Shown here one piece after another: positions 16,694 to 25,351 of a DNA stretch of 47,137 nt. The stretch is from positions 1 through 47,137 of the forward strand of contig JAAYEH010000608.1 in the NCBI GenBank assembly GCA_012728855.1, given 5' to 3'. Both the position numbers and the translations under genes were made by a program. Each line of letters opens with the position of its first letter. The stretch's first letter is position 1. Under the pieces are notes generated by a model. The model saw only the letters and a program-made list of their open reading frames with translations. It did no database searches and had not been told where the DNA came from. The DNA comes from Rhodopirellula sp. (GTDB taxonomy: Bacteria; Planctomycetota; Planctomycetia; Pirellulales; Thermoguttaceae).

Positions 16694-18022
16694 TTAACTC
16701 TTGTCTTCCAGCCCTCGCAGCACTTTTTCCATGATGTCGCAGCTCTCGTGCGCCTGCGCATCGTCGATCACCAGCGGCGGGGCCACGCGAATGACGTTGC
16801 CATGGATTCCCACCGAACCGATCAGCAAGCCGTTGGCCGCGGCGTTGTCGATGATCGGCCGGATCAGGTCCGGGGCCGGCTCTTTGGTCTTTTTGTCCTT
16901 GACGATTTCCAACCCGATCACTAACCCCCGTCCGCGAACGTCGCCCAAGTACCGCGATTTCTCCTGGATTTTGCGGAGCCTGTGCATGAAGAGATCGCCC
17001 ATTTTACGGGCGTTCTCGCAGAGATTTTCCCGTTCCATGATCTCCAACACGGCGACCACCGCCGCGCTGCCGACCGGGTTGCCGCCGGCCGTGCTGCTCA
17101 TCTCGCCCTTTTTCAGGCAGGCGAAGACCTCGCCGCGGCCGGCGATGGCCGAAACCGGATAGCCGCTTCCGATCCCCTTGCCGATCGAGAGCAAGTCGGG
17201 CTCGAGCCCTTCCAAGACGTGTCCCCACATCGCTCCCATGCGGCCGTAACTCGACTGCACCTCATCGACCGTGAAGAGCATTTGTCGTTGGCGTGCCCAA
17301 TCCTGTAGCCGTTTCAAGTAGCCCACGGGCGGAAAGATGAAACCCGCCGCGCCCTGGTAAGTCTCGACCAACACACCCGCCAGGCTGCCGCAGGAGGCGG
17401 ATCGCACGGCGTCGTCGAGCAATTCGAGGTGCTTGTCGGCACACTCCGCTTCGGTCTTTGAGCCGAAAGGGCAGCGATAGAAATAGGGGAAAGGGGCTCG
17501 GATGACGCCGGGCATCGCCGGCCCGTAGCCGCGTTTCGGCCCGGCCATACCGCCGACCGATGCCGCGGCATAGGTCCGGCCGTGAAATGCGCCGTGAAAG
17601 CCGACGATCTCGAAACGCCCCGTCTTGCGCTTCATGATCCGCAGCGCCGCCTCGACCGCTTCGCTGCCGGTCGAGAGGAAGAAGCACTTGTCCAGATGCG
17701 GCGGCAGGGCGGCGACGAGCTTTTCCGCCGCTCGCACCCGGTATTCGGTCGGACACTCGTAATTGTTCAGCAGCTTCTGGCCGGCCTCATGCAAGGCGCC
17801 GACCAGGTGCGGGTGGGCGTGACCGACGTTGGCCACCAGCACTCCGCTGGTCCAGTCGATGTAGGTGTTGCCGTCCACGTCGGTCACGATCGCACCGCGA
17901 CCGCGATCCCAGACGACTTGCGCCTGGTAGCCGGTCGTGTCGGCCTCGACCTTCGTCCACCGCTGGATCAGATCTCGCGACTTGGGGCCGGGGATGGCTG
18001 TGTTGACTTGGGCAAAAGGCAT
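16694..18022 (-). CDS. Class III aminotransferase (PLP-dependent)
   Basis: A 442-residue fold-type I PLP enzyme of the omega-amino acid / 4-aminobutyrate transaminase group. Seen in order: DVDGNTYIDWTSGVLVANVG, TGSEAVEAALR (phosphate loop), FHGAFHGRTYAA, FTVDEVQSSYGR with the PLP-nitrogen Asp near 253, and SIGKGIGSGYPVSA with the Schiff-base Lys at about 282. Length is normal. It is the third gene of a tight minus-strand run (11 bases after the D-2-hydroxyacid dehydrogenase, which itself is 17 bases after a Gfo/Idh gene), suggesting one catabolic or biosynthetic pathway handling an amino-sugar or amino acid. The amino donor and acceptor cannot be read from the sequence. Confidence 0.9.
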   Translation of the reverse strand: MPFAQVNTAIPGPKSRDLIQRWTKVEADTTGYQAQVVWDRGRGAIVTDVDGNTYIDWTSGVLVANVGHAHPHLVGALHEAGQKLLNNYECPTEYRVRAAEKLVAALPPHLDKCFFLSTGSEAVEAALRIMKRKTGRFEIVGFHGAFHGRTYAAASVGGMAGPKRGYGPAMPGVIRAPFPYFYRCPFGSKTEAECADKHLELLDDAVRSASCGSLAGVLVETYQGAAGFIFPPVGYLKRLQDWARQRQMLFTVDEVQSSYGRMGAMWGHVLEGLEPDLLSIGKGIGSGYPVSAIAGRGEVFACLKKGEMSSTAGGNPVGSAAVVAVLEIMERENLCENARKMGDLFMHRLRKIQEKSRYLGDVRGRGLVIGLEIVKDKKTKEPAPDLIRPIIDNAAANGLLIGSVGIHGNVIRVAPPLVIDDAQAHESCDIMEKVLRGLEDKS

Positions 18023-18033
18023 GGCGGGTTGCT

Positions 18034-19032
18034 TCAGGTCTTGAGCACTTCTTGGTTAACACAATATCTCGGCGGCTTGCCCGCCAGCGCCAGGTCGATG
18101 TCTTCCATGATTGTCGAGCGGATTTTCCAAGCGGCGTCCTCGCTGTACCAGGAGAGATGGGGCGTGAGGATGGCGTTTTCCAGGCCCAGCAGCGGATAGG
18201 TGTCTTCCGGCGGCTCGTTGTCGTAGACATCGATGCCGGCCCCGGCGATCGTCCCTGCGCGGAGCGCCTCGGCCAGGTCGGCATGGTCGACCATCGGGCC
18301 GCGCGAGGTGTTTACCAGGTAGGCCGTGGGCTTCATCAGGGCGAGCATCTGACGGTTGACCAGTCGCCGCGTCTCGTCGGTGAGCGGGGTATGGATCGTG
18401 ATGTAGTCCGACTCGCGGAACACCTCTTCGCGGGAGACGGTCTCGATCCCCAGCTCCTGGCGGCGCTGCGGGGAAAGATAGGGATCGCAGATGAGGATTC
18501 GCGCGAAGCCGAAGTGCCGCATCTTCTCCAGCACCCGGCCGCCGATGCGTCCGCAACCGATAATCCCCAGCGTCTTTCCCGCCATGCGGTAGCACTTGGC
18601 CAGCGGAGAGAAGTCCCATTTGCGGTTGGCGATCGAGTCGTTGAGGATCTGGCGGCTCTGCGGGACTTGCCGGGCGCAGGCGAAAATCAAGGCGATCGCC
18701 TGCTCGGCCACTTCGTCCATGCAGTAGTCCGGGCAGTAAGCCAGGGGGATTCCGCGGGCGGTGCAGGCGGCCACGTCGACGTTGTCGTAGCCCGCGCCGT
18801 GGCGGATGATTCGCCGGCAATTCTCCAGCGAATCGATCACCCGCGGGGTCATCTTCACCATGTTGACCACGATGACGTCGGCGTCGCGAATCGCGGCGAT
18901 CACCTCATCTTCGGGGCGGAACTTGAGCTGGTGCGCGGCGAAATCGACGCCGCGCTTGGTCATCTCGCCGGCCTCCCAATCGAGATCCGGTTCGATGTAG
19001 TCGGTTACCACCACTTTGACGCGCTGGCCCAT
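18034..19032 (-). CDS. CtBP-like NAD-dependent D-2-hydroxyacid dehydrogenase
   Basis: A 332-residue enzyme that interconverts a 2-keto acid and a D-2-hydroxy acid with NAD(H). It has the Rossmann motif GIIGCGRIGGRV, the substrate-binding Arg in RHGAGYDNVD region, the catalytic Glu in DNEPPEDTYPL, and the catalytic His in LTPHLSWYS. The Trp-Tyr-Ser after the His and the MDEVAEQAIALI segment place it in the C-terminal-binding-protein (CtBP) branch. Length is normal. It is the middle gene of the operon 20111-16694. Its partner Gfo/Idh enzyme could supply a keto acid or sugar acid, but that is inference. Confidence 0.9.
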   Translation of the reverse strand: MGQRVKVVVTDYIEPDLDWEAGEMTKRGVDFAAHQLKFRPEDEVIAAIRDADVIVVNMVKMTPRVIDSLENCRRIIRHGAGYDNVDVAACTARGIPLAYCPDYCMDEVAEQAIALIFACARQVPQSRQILNDSIANRKWDFSPLAKCYRMAGKTLGIIGCGRIGGRVLEKMRHFGFARILICDPYLSPQRRQELGIETVSREEVFRESDYITIHTPLTDETRRLVNRQMLALMKPTAYLVNTSRGPMVDHADLAEALRAGTIAGAGIDVYDNEPPEDTYPLLGLENAILTPHLSWYSEDAAWKIRSTIMEDIDLALAGKPPRYCVNQEVLKT

Positions 19033-19049
19033 CGCTTCTCTCTTTGCGG

Positions 19050-20111
19050 TTAGGGAAGTTCTACCATGCTACCGGTTTCCGCCGAGCGGTAGATCGCCTC
19101 GACGACCTCCAGGGCGCGAATCGCATCGTCGCCGCCGATCTGCGGCGAGCGGCGCTGGAGTACGTCGCCGGCGATTTCGGCGACGTACTCCCGGCCGAGT
19201 GAGCCGCTGTAGCCCGGGGTGTTTTCGAGCTCGAACTGGATCGTCTTGCGAGGGGCCCCGCCGAAGCGAGTATCGTTGCTGCAGACGAAGAGCGTTTGCC
19301 GGGCGCCCTCGAAGGCGGGCGCGAAGTTGAGGCATCCCTCAGTGCCGCGGATGGCGAGGTAGAGGTCGCGGCCGAAGGGGTAGCTGTCGGGGACGGTGTA
19401 GCTGATGTCGAGCGAGAGCGTCGCGCCATTGGCGAACGTGCAGATTGCGAAAGAATTGTCTTCGATGTCGTAGTCCCGGTTGACGTGGACGTTCCGGCCG
19501 ACGACGGCGGATATCTCGCTCGACAGCAGCCAGCGGTACAGATCGATCCAGTGGACGCCGAGGTTGTACATCGGCCCGCCGCCGCTCTTGGCTCGCTGGA
19601 GCATCCAGGCGGCGCCGCCCTCGATGTAGCGGTGGACGCCGCCGGCGGCACACCGCCCTTCGCAGCCGACGATCCGCCCCAGCACGCCGGAGTCGACGAT
19701 CTTCTTCATCTCGCGGCAGACAGGGTGGTAACGCCAGACATAAGGGGTGCTGAAAAGAACCTCGTGGCGGCGGCAAGCCTCGACGACTTCGCGGGCGCCT
19801 CCCGATGTGTGGGCCACCGGCTTTTCGACGACGACATGGACCCCTTTTTCGGCGCAGGCGATCGCAGCCGGCGGGCATTCATCGTGCGGCAGAAAAAGGT
19901 AAGCCAGGTCGATCGATTCGGCGGCGAGCAGATCCTGCCAGCTTGCATAGGGCCGGGCGCCGAAATCGCGCGCGAAGCCGGCGCGCAAGGGTTCGCTGGA
20001 GTCGCTCACGGCCACGACTCGGAGGCTGTCCATGGCCTGGAAATGGAGCATGTAGCTGCGCGGATGCAGGTGCCCCAGGCCGATGATTGCCACCTTCAAC
20101 GGATCGGGCAT
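19050..20111 (-). CDS. Gfo/Idh/MocA family oxidoreductase (cytoplasmic)
   Basis: A 353-residue NAD(P)-dependent oxidoreductase, first gene of the minus-strand operon. Unlike the family member at 4856 it has no Tat signal, so it is cytoplasmic. The N-terminus KVAIIGLGHLHPRSYM carries the dinucleotide-binding glycines, and EKPVAHTSGGA is the canonical EKP motif whose Lys is catalytic. The His-containing segment MYNLGVHWIDLYRWLL lies near the substrate site. Length is normal for the family. The ATG at 20111 has no strong ribosome binding site, but the sequence is family-like from residue 1. Substrate unknown, likely a sugar or sugar acid. Confidence 0.9.
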   Translation of the reverse strand: MPDPLKVAIIGLGHLHPRSYMLHFQAMDSLRVVAVSDSSEPLRAGFARDFGARPYASWQDLLAAESIDLAYLFLPHDECPPAAIACAEKGVHVVVEKPVAHTSGGAREVVEACRRHEVLFSTPYVWRYHPVCREMKKIVDSGVLGRIVGCEGRCAAGGVHRYIEGGAAWMLQRAKSGGGPMYNLGVHWIDLYRWLLSSEISAVVGRNVHVNRDYDIEDNSFAICTFANGATLSLDISYTVPDSYPFGRDLYLAIRGTEGCLNFAPAFEGARQTLFVCSNDTRFGGAPRKTIQFELENTPGYSGSLGREYVAEIAGDVLQRRSPQIGGDDAIRALEVVEAIYRSAETGSMVELP

Positions 20112-20269
20112 TGGATCGATCGCCTCCGGTTTTTCAGAAACCCTTGAAGAGATGCAGGCCGGTTGCCTTTGGCGTGCATTTTAGGGCGAGGAGGGGGACG
20201 TTAAAAGATGGGCGTGAAAAAAATGAGGAAGGGAGGAAAGAAAGACAGGCGGCGAGAGGAAAGGGGCGG

Positions 20270-20743
20270 CTAATTCTCCGAGCCGTCGCTGAAGAGGAGA
20301 TACTCGACAATGCCGGCGGCTTCGCCCGGCTCGATGTCGAGCTTCTCTGCCACCACCAGCGGATCCCAGACGTTCAATCGGGTGAGCCGCCGGCTGGGCG
20401 TGTCGAGGGCGACCGCGAGTTCGGGGATAACTCTGCGTGGGAAGACCTCCAAAACGTAGTCCAAAATCTCCTCGTCAGCCTCCTCGTCGGGAAGATCCCA
20501 GTCGCCGTCCGGCTGGACAATCCGCCGACAGGTTTCCTCCATGTCCAACAATCCATCCACCACCCGTGCCCGGGTGACGCAGATGCTCGCCGGTTCCAGA
20601 TCTTCGTGGAGGAAGACGGTGACGATGCCCACGTCCTGATCGGCCAACGGCCAGGGCTGCCAACCCGCGTAGGCATCCCAGACCGAATCCGGGGCGATCC
20701 GGTCGAGCCGCCCGTCGGTGACTCGGAAACAACGAATGACCAT
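20270..20743 (-). CDS. Hypothetical acidic protein
   Basis: A 157-residue soluble acidic protein that I do not recognise. It begins MVIRCFRVTDGRLDRIAPD, contains TVFLHEDLEPASICVTRARVVDG, and ends in an acidic region (DGDWDLPDEEADEEILDYV) followed by FPRRVIPELAVALDTPSRRL. I chose ATG 20743 because AAGGA lies a few bases upstream, and the 12 residues before it in frame are not preceded by a better signal. No membrane segment or signal peptide. It is divergent from the antitoxin-like gene at 20884 with a 140-base gap. Sequences of this kind occur as planctomycete-specific hypothetical proteins. Confidence 0.65.
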   Translation of the reverse strand: MVIRCFRVTDGRLDRIAPDSVWDAYAGWQPWPLADQDVGIVTVFLHEDLEPASICVTRARVVDGLLDMEETCRRIVQPDGDWDLPDEEADEEILDYVLEVFPRRVIPELAVALDTPSRRLTRLNVWDPLVVAEKLDIEPGEAAGIVEYLLFSDGSEN

Positions 20744-20883
20744 GAGGTGTCCTTCCTCCCCAATGCGCCGCGCTGCCACGAATCTCGCGCGACCAGCCAG
20801 TATTGTAGAAGAGGCGGGCTGGGGCGGCTACCACCCGGTCACTGTAGCGGGGTAAGCATTGAAGGAGGAGCCTGGGAGAAAAC

Positions 20884-21123
20884 ATGACGACCAGGATTAT
20901 GCTGGATCCTGAGCTTGCCACTCGACTTGGCAGTGTGTTTCAGGCCGTAGAGCTGTGTGACCCTTCGGGAAAAGTCTTGGGCCGATTCGTTCCGAAGGCC
21001 GAGGCATCGGATTGGGAGCCGATGATTCCCGACGTTTCCGAGGAAGAGCTGGACCGGAGGGAGCGGTCGGGTGAGAAGCGTTACTCAACCGGGGAGGTGT
21101 TGGCGGCATTGGGGAAGCTCTGA
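20884..21123 (+). CDS. Antitoxin-like small protein
   Basis: A 79-residue protein, helical and acidic in its second half (DVSEEELDRRERSGEKRYSTGEVLAAL), with an N-terminal strand-rich part resembling AbrB/MazE-like antitoxin dimerisation domains only loosely. AAGGAGG and GGGAG lie upstream of the ATG. Its stop overlaps an ATG (TGATG at 21121-21125) that begins a RelE/ParE-like sequence, the arrangement of a type II toxin-antitoxin operon with the antitoxin first. Because the toxin frame is broken, this may be an orphan antitoxin. The antitoxin role is an inference from position and composition. Confidence 0.6.
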   Translation: MTTRIMLDPELATRLGSVFQAVELCDPSGKVLGRFVPKAEASDWEPMIPDVSEEELDRRERSGEKRYSTGEVLAALGKL

Positions 21124-21379
21124 TGTATCGTGTCGAATGGCTCGAGTCGAATTGGCAGATCAATGGATGCGAGCCGACACGGACGAACGTGAGGCGATTA
21201 CGGCGGCTGCGTGGGCTGTCGAACAGAGCCTCGGGAATGATCCGATCGGTCAGAGTGAATCCCGCATGAAAGGCCGCCGGATCACGTTCTCTTCGCCTTT
21301 GGCTGTAACCTTCCGAATTGAAGCTGACGGCCAAACAGTATCAATCCTCCAAGTACGAGTCTTTCGACGGGGGTGGTGA
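21123..21379 (+). pseudogene. Frameshifted RelE/ParE-like toxin remnant
   Basis: The ATG at 21123, overlapping the antitoxin stop, begins MYRVEWLES, a usual start for this toxin type, but that frame soon ends. The other frame, starting near 21137, continues ELADQWMRADTDEREAIT and finishes with SRMKGRRITFSSPLAVTF, RIEADGQTVSILQVRVF, matching the body of RelE/ParE-like toxins (a helix pair, then the G-x-R strand and the PLxVxFxV segment). A small deletion or insertion between about 21138 and 21150 would join them. I therefore call it an inactivated toxin. A sequencing error could give the same picture. Confidence 0.6.
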
Positions 21380-21766
21380 TTGCCTTTTACTCTTCGGTTT
21401 TCTGGAGTCGATCCCGGATTATCTCGATGTCTTGGCGGAGTGTTTTCGACTCGCTGATGGCTCGATCGGCGCGGCGCACAAGATTGCTCACGCTATCCGG
21501 GTGGCCCAATCCAACGGGAGATGCCAGAGGTAAGTTCCAGGTCAACCCGACCCCATGAAGCTCCCCGGCATTGGCTTTCCCACTACTGTTGCCGTTCCCA
21601 TTGTTGCCGTACAATGCGGGCTGGACTTTCTGGTTACGGGCTTGCGGAGGGAGATGTGATGTGCGGTGGTTGCTCGGTGTGCTTACGCTGGGCGGCTGCG
21701 TGATCCTTGGGTACGTTGCTTATCACCTTTGGCCGCGTGAACGGACGCATCAAAAAGACGGTACCG
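21380..21766. other. Intergenic region with a doubtful small ORF
   Basis: No secure gene. A possible 70-codon frame begins at GTG 21661 behind GGAGGGAG (21647-21653), encoding one hydrophobic helix (VRWLLGVLTLGGCVILGY) and a polar tail, but it overlaps the start of the next gene by about 107 bases. On the minus strand, 21387-21500 encodes a short coiled-coil-like fragment (ISESKTLRQDIEIIRDRL) without a clear start. Either may be the remnant of an older gene. Confidence 0.4.
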
Positions 21767-24700
21767 ATGCACAACCGATTATTCCTTACCCTCACGACGA
21801 TCCTTGCGGGAATTATCCCCACCACAATCTCTGCGCAGCCGCTGCCCCTGGCGGAAAGCCCGGATTTGCTTGACGCACCGATCGAGATCGACGAAGGCCG
21901 AAGCTGGGAGAAGACGTTCCCGCTGCCACAGCGCACGGCGGATCAGATACCGCTTCTCTTCGTCCGAGCCCGAATGGCCCGCGGCGGGGGTGGCGGTAAT
22001 TTCGTCATGCGGATCCTGATCGATGGTTCGCCGCTGCGCGACCACTGGTTCGAGCCTCGATTGCTGAACAAGAAACCCCATTTCACGCCGCCGAGCATGT
22101 CCCGACCGTTCGCCTGGTTTCGCGACGTCCATGGAACCCAGACCGACTCGTGGTTTACCGTGTTCAGCAAGACCGGGCAAGGCGATTGGACCGGCACGGG
22201 GCAGGACTTCGACTACCTGTTCGATCTCGGTGGCCGCGTGTCCGGCGACACCGTCAGGCTGGGCCTGGAGCACACCCTGCCCGGCCTCGCCGCCGCGATG
22301 AAAACCGACCGCGCACCGCTCCGCGTGGAGAGTCTGAAACTGGCCGTCCTCCCTCGCGCCGAGGTCCAACGCATGCGACAGGCGCTGCTCGACGAGGTGA
22401 CGATCACCGCGGGCACGATCCAGCCCAGCGTGCCGGAAGGCGAAACCGGCGAGCAGGCTTACGAGCTGACCTGGTCCGGCCGGTCCGATCCGGGAATGCA
22501 GGTTACCTTCGAGGATCCGGCCAATTGGACCCTTCATCATCTTTCCGATGCCGAAGTGTCCCTGGCCGCCTCTGTCGCCCAGCGGCTGTGGCGCCAGCGG
22601 GTTGGAAGACTGGTCATTGCAAAGTCCGAAAAACCCGTCTCCGTGGCCCTGCGTCCGCAATCGTCCATCGAGATCCAGACCCCCTTCGACGGCGTGAATT
22701 TTTGGGTGTACGGCCACGAGCATTTCATGCAACCGGATGCGGTTACCATCCACTGCCGAGCGTTGTTGACCGACGCCGATGGCGTCGAAATCGACGTGGA
22801 TCTCGGTCCCATTCGCATGGGCTACTGGATGCTGCTGCATGGCCATCTGCCGATGGAAACCATGCGGAATCGGAAGTGCCCCCTGGCGTTCAAGGCGCTG
22901 CTGCTGCGGGCCGAACAGGCCAAGGCCGACTATACGCTTTACCTCGAAGGTCTGCATTTCTACCAGCGAAATCGCAAGCCGCGGGCGTTCGGCCGGCCCG
23001 AGAATCCCGTCTTCCCGCTTTCCGACCGCGGCATGCTTCCCACGCCGCCCACGGGATTGACCTCCGCCATCCAAGAGAAACCGCAAGGCGCCCGCTTCAC
23101 CGCCACCGGCACCGGCGGCACACTGGTCTACGAGGTTAGCACCGACCGCGGCTGCGTCGACGGGATTACCGCCTGTTGGAACGGCGACTCCGCGTTTCAA
23201 CCGTGCGCCGGCGGCGGACTGCTTGACGCAAACGGCAATCCCGTCGTCGCGGCGCCGCTCGCCCGTCGTATCCAATCGGACCGGCTGGAAACCGAGTGGC
23301 AAACCGCGGCGGGCGGGCGCTTCGAAGTCGATTACCGTCTCGAAGGGCTAAGCCTGGTCGTCGACCTGCGAGCCGCCGGCGGTTGGGCGGCAGGCACGGC
23401 CTTCGGAGAGGTCGCGGGCCTCGCCGATCCCAAAACGATCGAGGTTCCCTACCTGAAAATCGCGCGCAGCCGGCCGACGACCTGCTTTGCCTGCGGCAGC
23501 GGTCTGTTCCTCTCGGTCCTGCCCGATTTCTATCACTCCGACTATTCCTCGGTGGATGACAACGTGGGCCAGCCGGAAGACGGCCGGCTCCGCCTGTTCC
23601 GGCGCACGGTCTACACGCCGCTGACCGACGGCAAACGGAACGACCTCCGCGACCGCGTCCTGATCACCGCCTCGCCGGAGTTCGCCGATACCCTGCCCAG
23701 CCACCAGAACCCGCGCTCGCCGAATATCGAGCGGCTGGCGCCGTACATGTTTGTCATGGACCGGACGTTCTCCCTGAATCGCTGGGACACGTTCAAACGC
23801 TACGGCCTCGACCACCTGATCGCCAACGACTTCGCCGGCATCTTCGTCAAGGGCTATTCGGAAGGTTTTGGCGTCCGGTGGCGGCCTCATCCGTCTTACA
23901 CCATCGCCCAGGTGGCCGACGCGCGACGGAAGATCAAGGATCTGGGCTTTCTGTTCGGCGCCTACGCCGATTTCACCGACTTCTATCCGCTCAACGAGTT
24001 CTGGGACGAAAACTCGATCGCCCTGACTCCCGACGGTGATCTGCGCGAGGCATGGCCCGGCAGCTATGCGCCCAAGAACACCGCCGCCTGGACGCTCGCC
24101 CGCAACGTCGGACAGAAGATGCAGGAGCACTACCCGCCCGACTGCGTCTATCTCGACGTGAGCACCAATCGCGGCAGCGAGGCGTTGGACTACGAGGCCG
24201 GCGTGCCCGGGGCCGGCATGGCGAGGGCAACCGTCTTCGGCGTCGGCGACAGCATCGTGGAGGCGCGGAAGTGGTACGGTTCGACTGTGAGCGAAGGGAT
24301 CTTTCGCTGGATGTACGCCGGTTTGACGGACATCGATTACGCCCAGGTGAAGACGGCCGCCCCGACGCCCTTGCCGCTGGACTTCGACCTTCTCAAGCTC
24401 CACCCGTTCCAGATCGGCACGATGATGGGCTACGGCCCCACCAACTTCCTCTCTCCCGAGGAAGTCCGAGAGCTCGGAACCTCGCGCGAGCAGCCCGCGC
24501 CAACAGCCTTCTACAAGCACGTTGCCACCAGCCTGGCCTACGGTCACATGGTAATGGTCGGCTACGGCTACTTTCCGCCCATGGCCCGCACGATTCACTA
24601 CTACGCGCTGATGCAAGGACTTCAGAAGGAATACCTGCCGGACGAAGTTGCCGAGATCGAGTACCACGACGGCAACGCGATGCTCTCAACGAGCCAGGCG

Positions 24701-25303
24701 CTGCGAACCGACGCGCACCGCCTCGGACGGGTCCGCGTGAGGTACCGGCGCGGCCTGGTGGTAACTGTGAATCTCAATCCCTCGCAACCGTGGACCGTCG
24801 CGCAGGCGGGGCAAACGTATCTGCTGCCGCCGTACGGCTGGATCATCAGCCGCGGTGAAAGCGATGCCCCGGCGGTATTGGCCTACAGTGCCATCGTCGA
24901 CGGCCAGCGCCTCGACTACGTGCAGTGCCCGGAATACGTCTATCTCAACAGCGGCGACAAACAGCGGCGCGCGGGGCCCGTTGAGGTAACGGGAGCGGCA
25001 TGGTTGAAGCGGAACGCTCAAGGCTGGCGGGTCATCCCGTGCGGCAGGCTGGGCTACTGGTCTGCCACACAGCAGCAAGAGAAGATTCCCGCGGACCGTG
25101 GCTGCCCGGTGCTGATCGTCGATCCTGTTGCACTGAACGTGCCGCACGCGACGGTAACGGCGCTGGGCGAGATGGGCGAAGCCACTGAGGCAACTGCTGC
25201 AAGCACCGCCGACGGCCGCCTGCAACTGCAGGTGAACGACAAAACTCGCATGTTTCGCATCAAGAGTGCAGATCGTGGGATCCCGCCGCAGGCCAAAGAC
25301 TGA
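21767..25303 (+). CDS. Very large secreted protein with a TIM-barrel-like central domain
   Basis: A 1178-residue exported protein that I cannot assign to a named family. I chose ATG 21767: it starts a clear signal peptide (MHNRLFLTLTTILAGIIPTT, cleavage near SAQP); an open frame extends 20 codons upstream without such a signal. The first ~550 residues are beta-rich, with two or more jelly-roll or sandwich-like stretches. Residues about 660-940 look like a glycoside-hydrolase-type barrel: WDTFKRYGLDHLIANDF, VRWRPHPSYTIAQVADARR, FGAYADFTDFYPL and, near residue 796, CVYLDVSTNRGSEAL where an Asp follows a beta-strand as a nucleophile does in retaining glycosidases. The C-terminal 200 residues are beta-rich again. 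The likely role is breakdown of a polysaccharide outside the cytoplasm; substrate and catalytic residues are not proven. Confidence 0.65.
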   Translation: MHNRLFLTLTTILAGIIPTTISAQPLPLAESPDLLDAPIEIDEGRSWEKTFPLPQRTADQIPLLFVRARMARGGGGGNFVMRILIDGSPLRDHWFEPRLLNKKPHFTPPSMSRPFAWFRDVHGTQTDSWFTVFSKTGQGDWTGTGQDFDYLFDLGGRVSGDTVRLGLEHTLPGLAAAMKTDRAPLRVESLKLAVLPRAEVQRMRQALLDEVTITAGTIQPSVPEGETGEQAYELTWSGRSDPGMQVTFEDPANWTLHHLSDAEVSLAASVAQRLWRQRVGRLVIAKSEKPVSVALRPQSSIEIQTPFDGVNFWVYGHEHFMQPDAVTIHCRALLTDADGVEIDVDLGPIRMGYWMLLHGHLPMETMRNRKCPLAFKALLLRAEQAKADYTLYLEGLHFYQRNRKPRAFGRPENPVFPLSDRGMLPTPPTGLTSAIQEKPQGARFTATGTGGTLVYEVSTDRGCVDGITACWNGDSAFQPCAGGGLLDANGNPVVAAPLARRIQSDRLETEWQTAAGGRFEVDYRLEGLSLVVDLRAAGGWAAGTAFGEVAGLADPKTIEVPYLKIARSRPTTCFACGSGLFLSVLPDFYHSDYSSVDDNVGQPEDGRLRLFRRTVYTPLTDGKRNDLRDRVLITASPEFADTLPSHQNPRSPNIERLAPYMFVMDRTFSLNRWDTFKRYGLDHLIANDFAGIFVKGYSEGFGVRWRPHPSYTIAQVADARRKIKDLGFLFGAYADFTDFYPLNEFWDENSIALTPDGDLREAWPGSYAPKNTAAWTLARNVGQKMQEHYPPDCVYLDVSTNRGSEALDYEAGVPGAGMARATVFGVGDSIVEARKWYGSTVSEGIFRWMYAGLTDIDYAQVKTAAPTPLPLDFDLLKLHPFQIGTMMGYGPTNFLSPEEVRELGTSREQPAPTAFYKHVATSLAYGHMVMVGYGYFPPMARTIHYYALMQGLQKEYLPDEVAEIEYHDGNAMLSTSQALRTDAHRLGRVRVRYRRGLVVTVNLNPSQPWTVAQAGQTYLLPPYGWIISRGESDAPAVLAYSAIVDGQRLDYVQCPEYVYLNSGDKQRRAGPVEVTGAAWLKRNAQGWRVIPCGRLGYWSATQQQEKIPADRGCPVLIVDPVALNVPHATVTALGEMGEATEATAASTADGRLQLQVNDKTRMFRIKSADRGIPPQAKD

Positions 25304-25351
25304 AAGAGGCAAGGCCGCAACGCGCGCCTAGTAGGGCCAGAGGAGTCAGGC

